Shown: positions 63,682 through 64,000 of the stretch, in pieces
How positions within the stretch are numbered: the stretch's first letter is position 1
Layout: each line of letters begins with the position of its first letter
Assembly (NCBI RefSeq): GCF_003060885.1
Contig: NZ_QAIG01000005.1
Span: forward strand, 606,542 to 670,541
DNA length: 64,000 bases
From: Pseudomonas sp. HMWF032
GTDB taxonomy: Bacteria > Pseudomonadota > Gammaproteobacteria > Pseudomonadales > Pseudomonadaceae
Reading direction: 5' to 3'
Position numbers and translations under genes: made by a program
Notes under the pieces: model-generated
Databases searched by the model: none
What the model was told of the DNA's origin: nothing
What the model saw: only the letters and a program-made list of their open reading frames with translations

Positions 63682-64000
63682 ATGTTTGGATTAGAGGCTC
63701 TCGATCTCGCCCGAATCCAGTTCGCTTTTACTATTTCCTTTCACATCATCTTTCCGGCCATCACCATCGGCCTGGCCAGTTACCTGGCGGTGCTCGAAGG
63801 TCTGTGGCTGAAGACCGGGGAGGAGGTGTACCGCGATCTGTACCACTTCTGGGCGAAAATCTTTGCGGTCAACTTCGGCATGGGCGTGGTGTCTGGCCTG
63901 GTCATGGCCTATCAGTTCGGCACCAACTGGAGCGCCTTCTCCGACTTTGCCGGGGCGGTCACCGGGCCGCTGCTGACCTATGAAGTGCTTACCGCGTTCT
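63682..64000 (+). CDS. cioA: Cyanide-insensitive ubiquinol oxidase subunit I, 5' part
   Basis: The first 106 codons of a bd-type quinol oxidase subunit I; the rest is outside the window. MFGLEALDLARIQFAFTISF carries the conserved His of the heme b595 region (SFHIIFPAITIG), and YQFGTNWSAFSDFAG is typical of the CioA subfamily rather than E. coli CydA. The ATG follows GAGGAAACGCC. The oxidase gives cyanide-resistant respiration at low or high oxygen. The start of cioA beside the hydroxylase operon may be coincidence. Confidence 0.92.
   Translation, partial: MFGLEALDLARIQFAFTISFHIIFPAITIGLASYLAVLEGLWLKTGEEVYRDLYHFWAKIFAVNFGMGVVSGLVMAYQFGTNWSAFSDFAGAVTGPLLTYEVLTAF

Noticed and set aside
1..64000. 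tRNA, rRNA, CRISPR array, insertion sequence or prophage
   Set aside because: No cloverleaf-like block, ribosomal segment, regularly spaced repeats, transposase or phage gene was recognised on either strand; gaps are small and mostly accounted for.

Overview
This window is chromosomal DNA of a gamma-proteobacterium, almost certainly a Pseudomonas. It is GC-rich, nearly fully coding, and its gene content and order match what I remember of the P. aeruginosa PA4873-PA4839 block: Hsp70-like gene, oxaloacetate decarboxylase, urease, urea transporter, retS, purD-purH-fis-dusB, prmA, accC-accB-aroQ, dsbD, a chemoreceptor, a GGDEF regulator, a DUF2333 protein, NUDIX, SUI1, speA. The match is from memory, not from a search. 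I see no rRNA, tRNA, CRISPR array, insertion sequence or prophage gene, and I cannot name the species.

Layout. 1-7.3 kb: a truncated Hsp70-family gene, three small membrane-protein genes, a decayed substrate-binding-protein gene beside an intact paralogue, an orphan GspF/PilC-like gene, an oxaloacetate decarboxylase preceded by palindromic sites, and a DksA-type zinc-finger protein. 7.4-20.5 kb (minus strand): a nitrogen-scavenging block. An allophanate hydrolase (atzF) with a very good sigma-54 promoter and a GntR regulator come first, then urea transporter urtABCDE, a small membrane protein, ureD, ureA, two GNAT acetyltransferases, ureB and ureC, mostly overlapping by 1-4 nt. The urease metallocentre genes ureEFG and a urea carboxylase are not in the window. 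20.9-31.3 kb: a MarC protein, the hybrid sensor RetS (degenerate ATP-binding boxes), purine biosynthesis (purD, purH), fis with dusB, a zinc-ribbon/DUF3426 protein and prmA. 31.4-44.6 kb: aroQ-accB-accC, dsbD, a CtpL-like chemoreceptor, a REC-REC-GGDEF diguanylate cyclase, then on the plus strand DUF2333, NUDIX, SUI1 and speA.

44.6-57 kb: a divergent pair (two-domain FabG-type reductase and FadI-type thiolase), an Ada methyltransferase, a LysR regulator divergent from an NAD(P)-binding oxidoreductase, a RIO-type kinase, a PhzF-family protein, DUF411 and DUF4345 proteins, trmA, a purine permease and a DJ-1 family protein. 57.3-63.4 kb: a plus-strand operon for a Tat-exported molybdenum hydroxylase (large subunit, 2Fe-2S subunit, triheme cytochrome c) followed by its cofactor-insertion genes (xdhC-like and mocA-like). 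The window ends inside cioA, the cyanide-insensitive terminal oxidase, with an ANR-type box upstream.

Most notable unexplained structures: (1) a roughly 200-nt element lying about 12 nt after the stop codons of both accC and speA, in the same orientation, with a core stem showing a compensatory base change and variable hairpins at fixed points; (2) three TGTAG-N5-CTACA palindromes in front of and inside the oxaloacetate decarboxylase gene; (3) the sigma-54 promoter of atzF; (4) the long hairpins between urtA and urtB.
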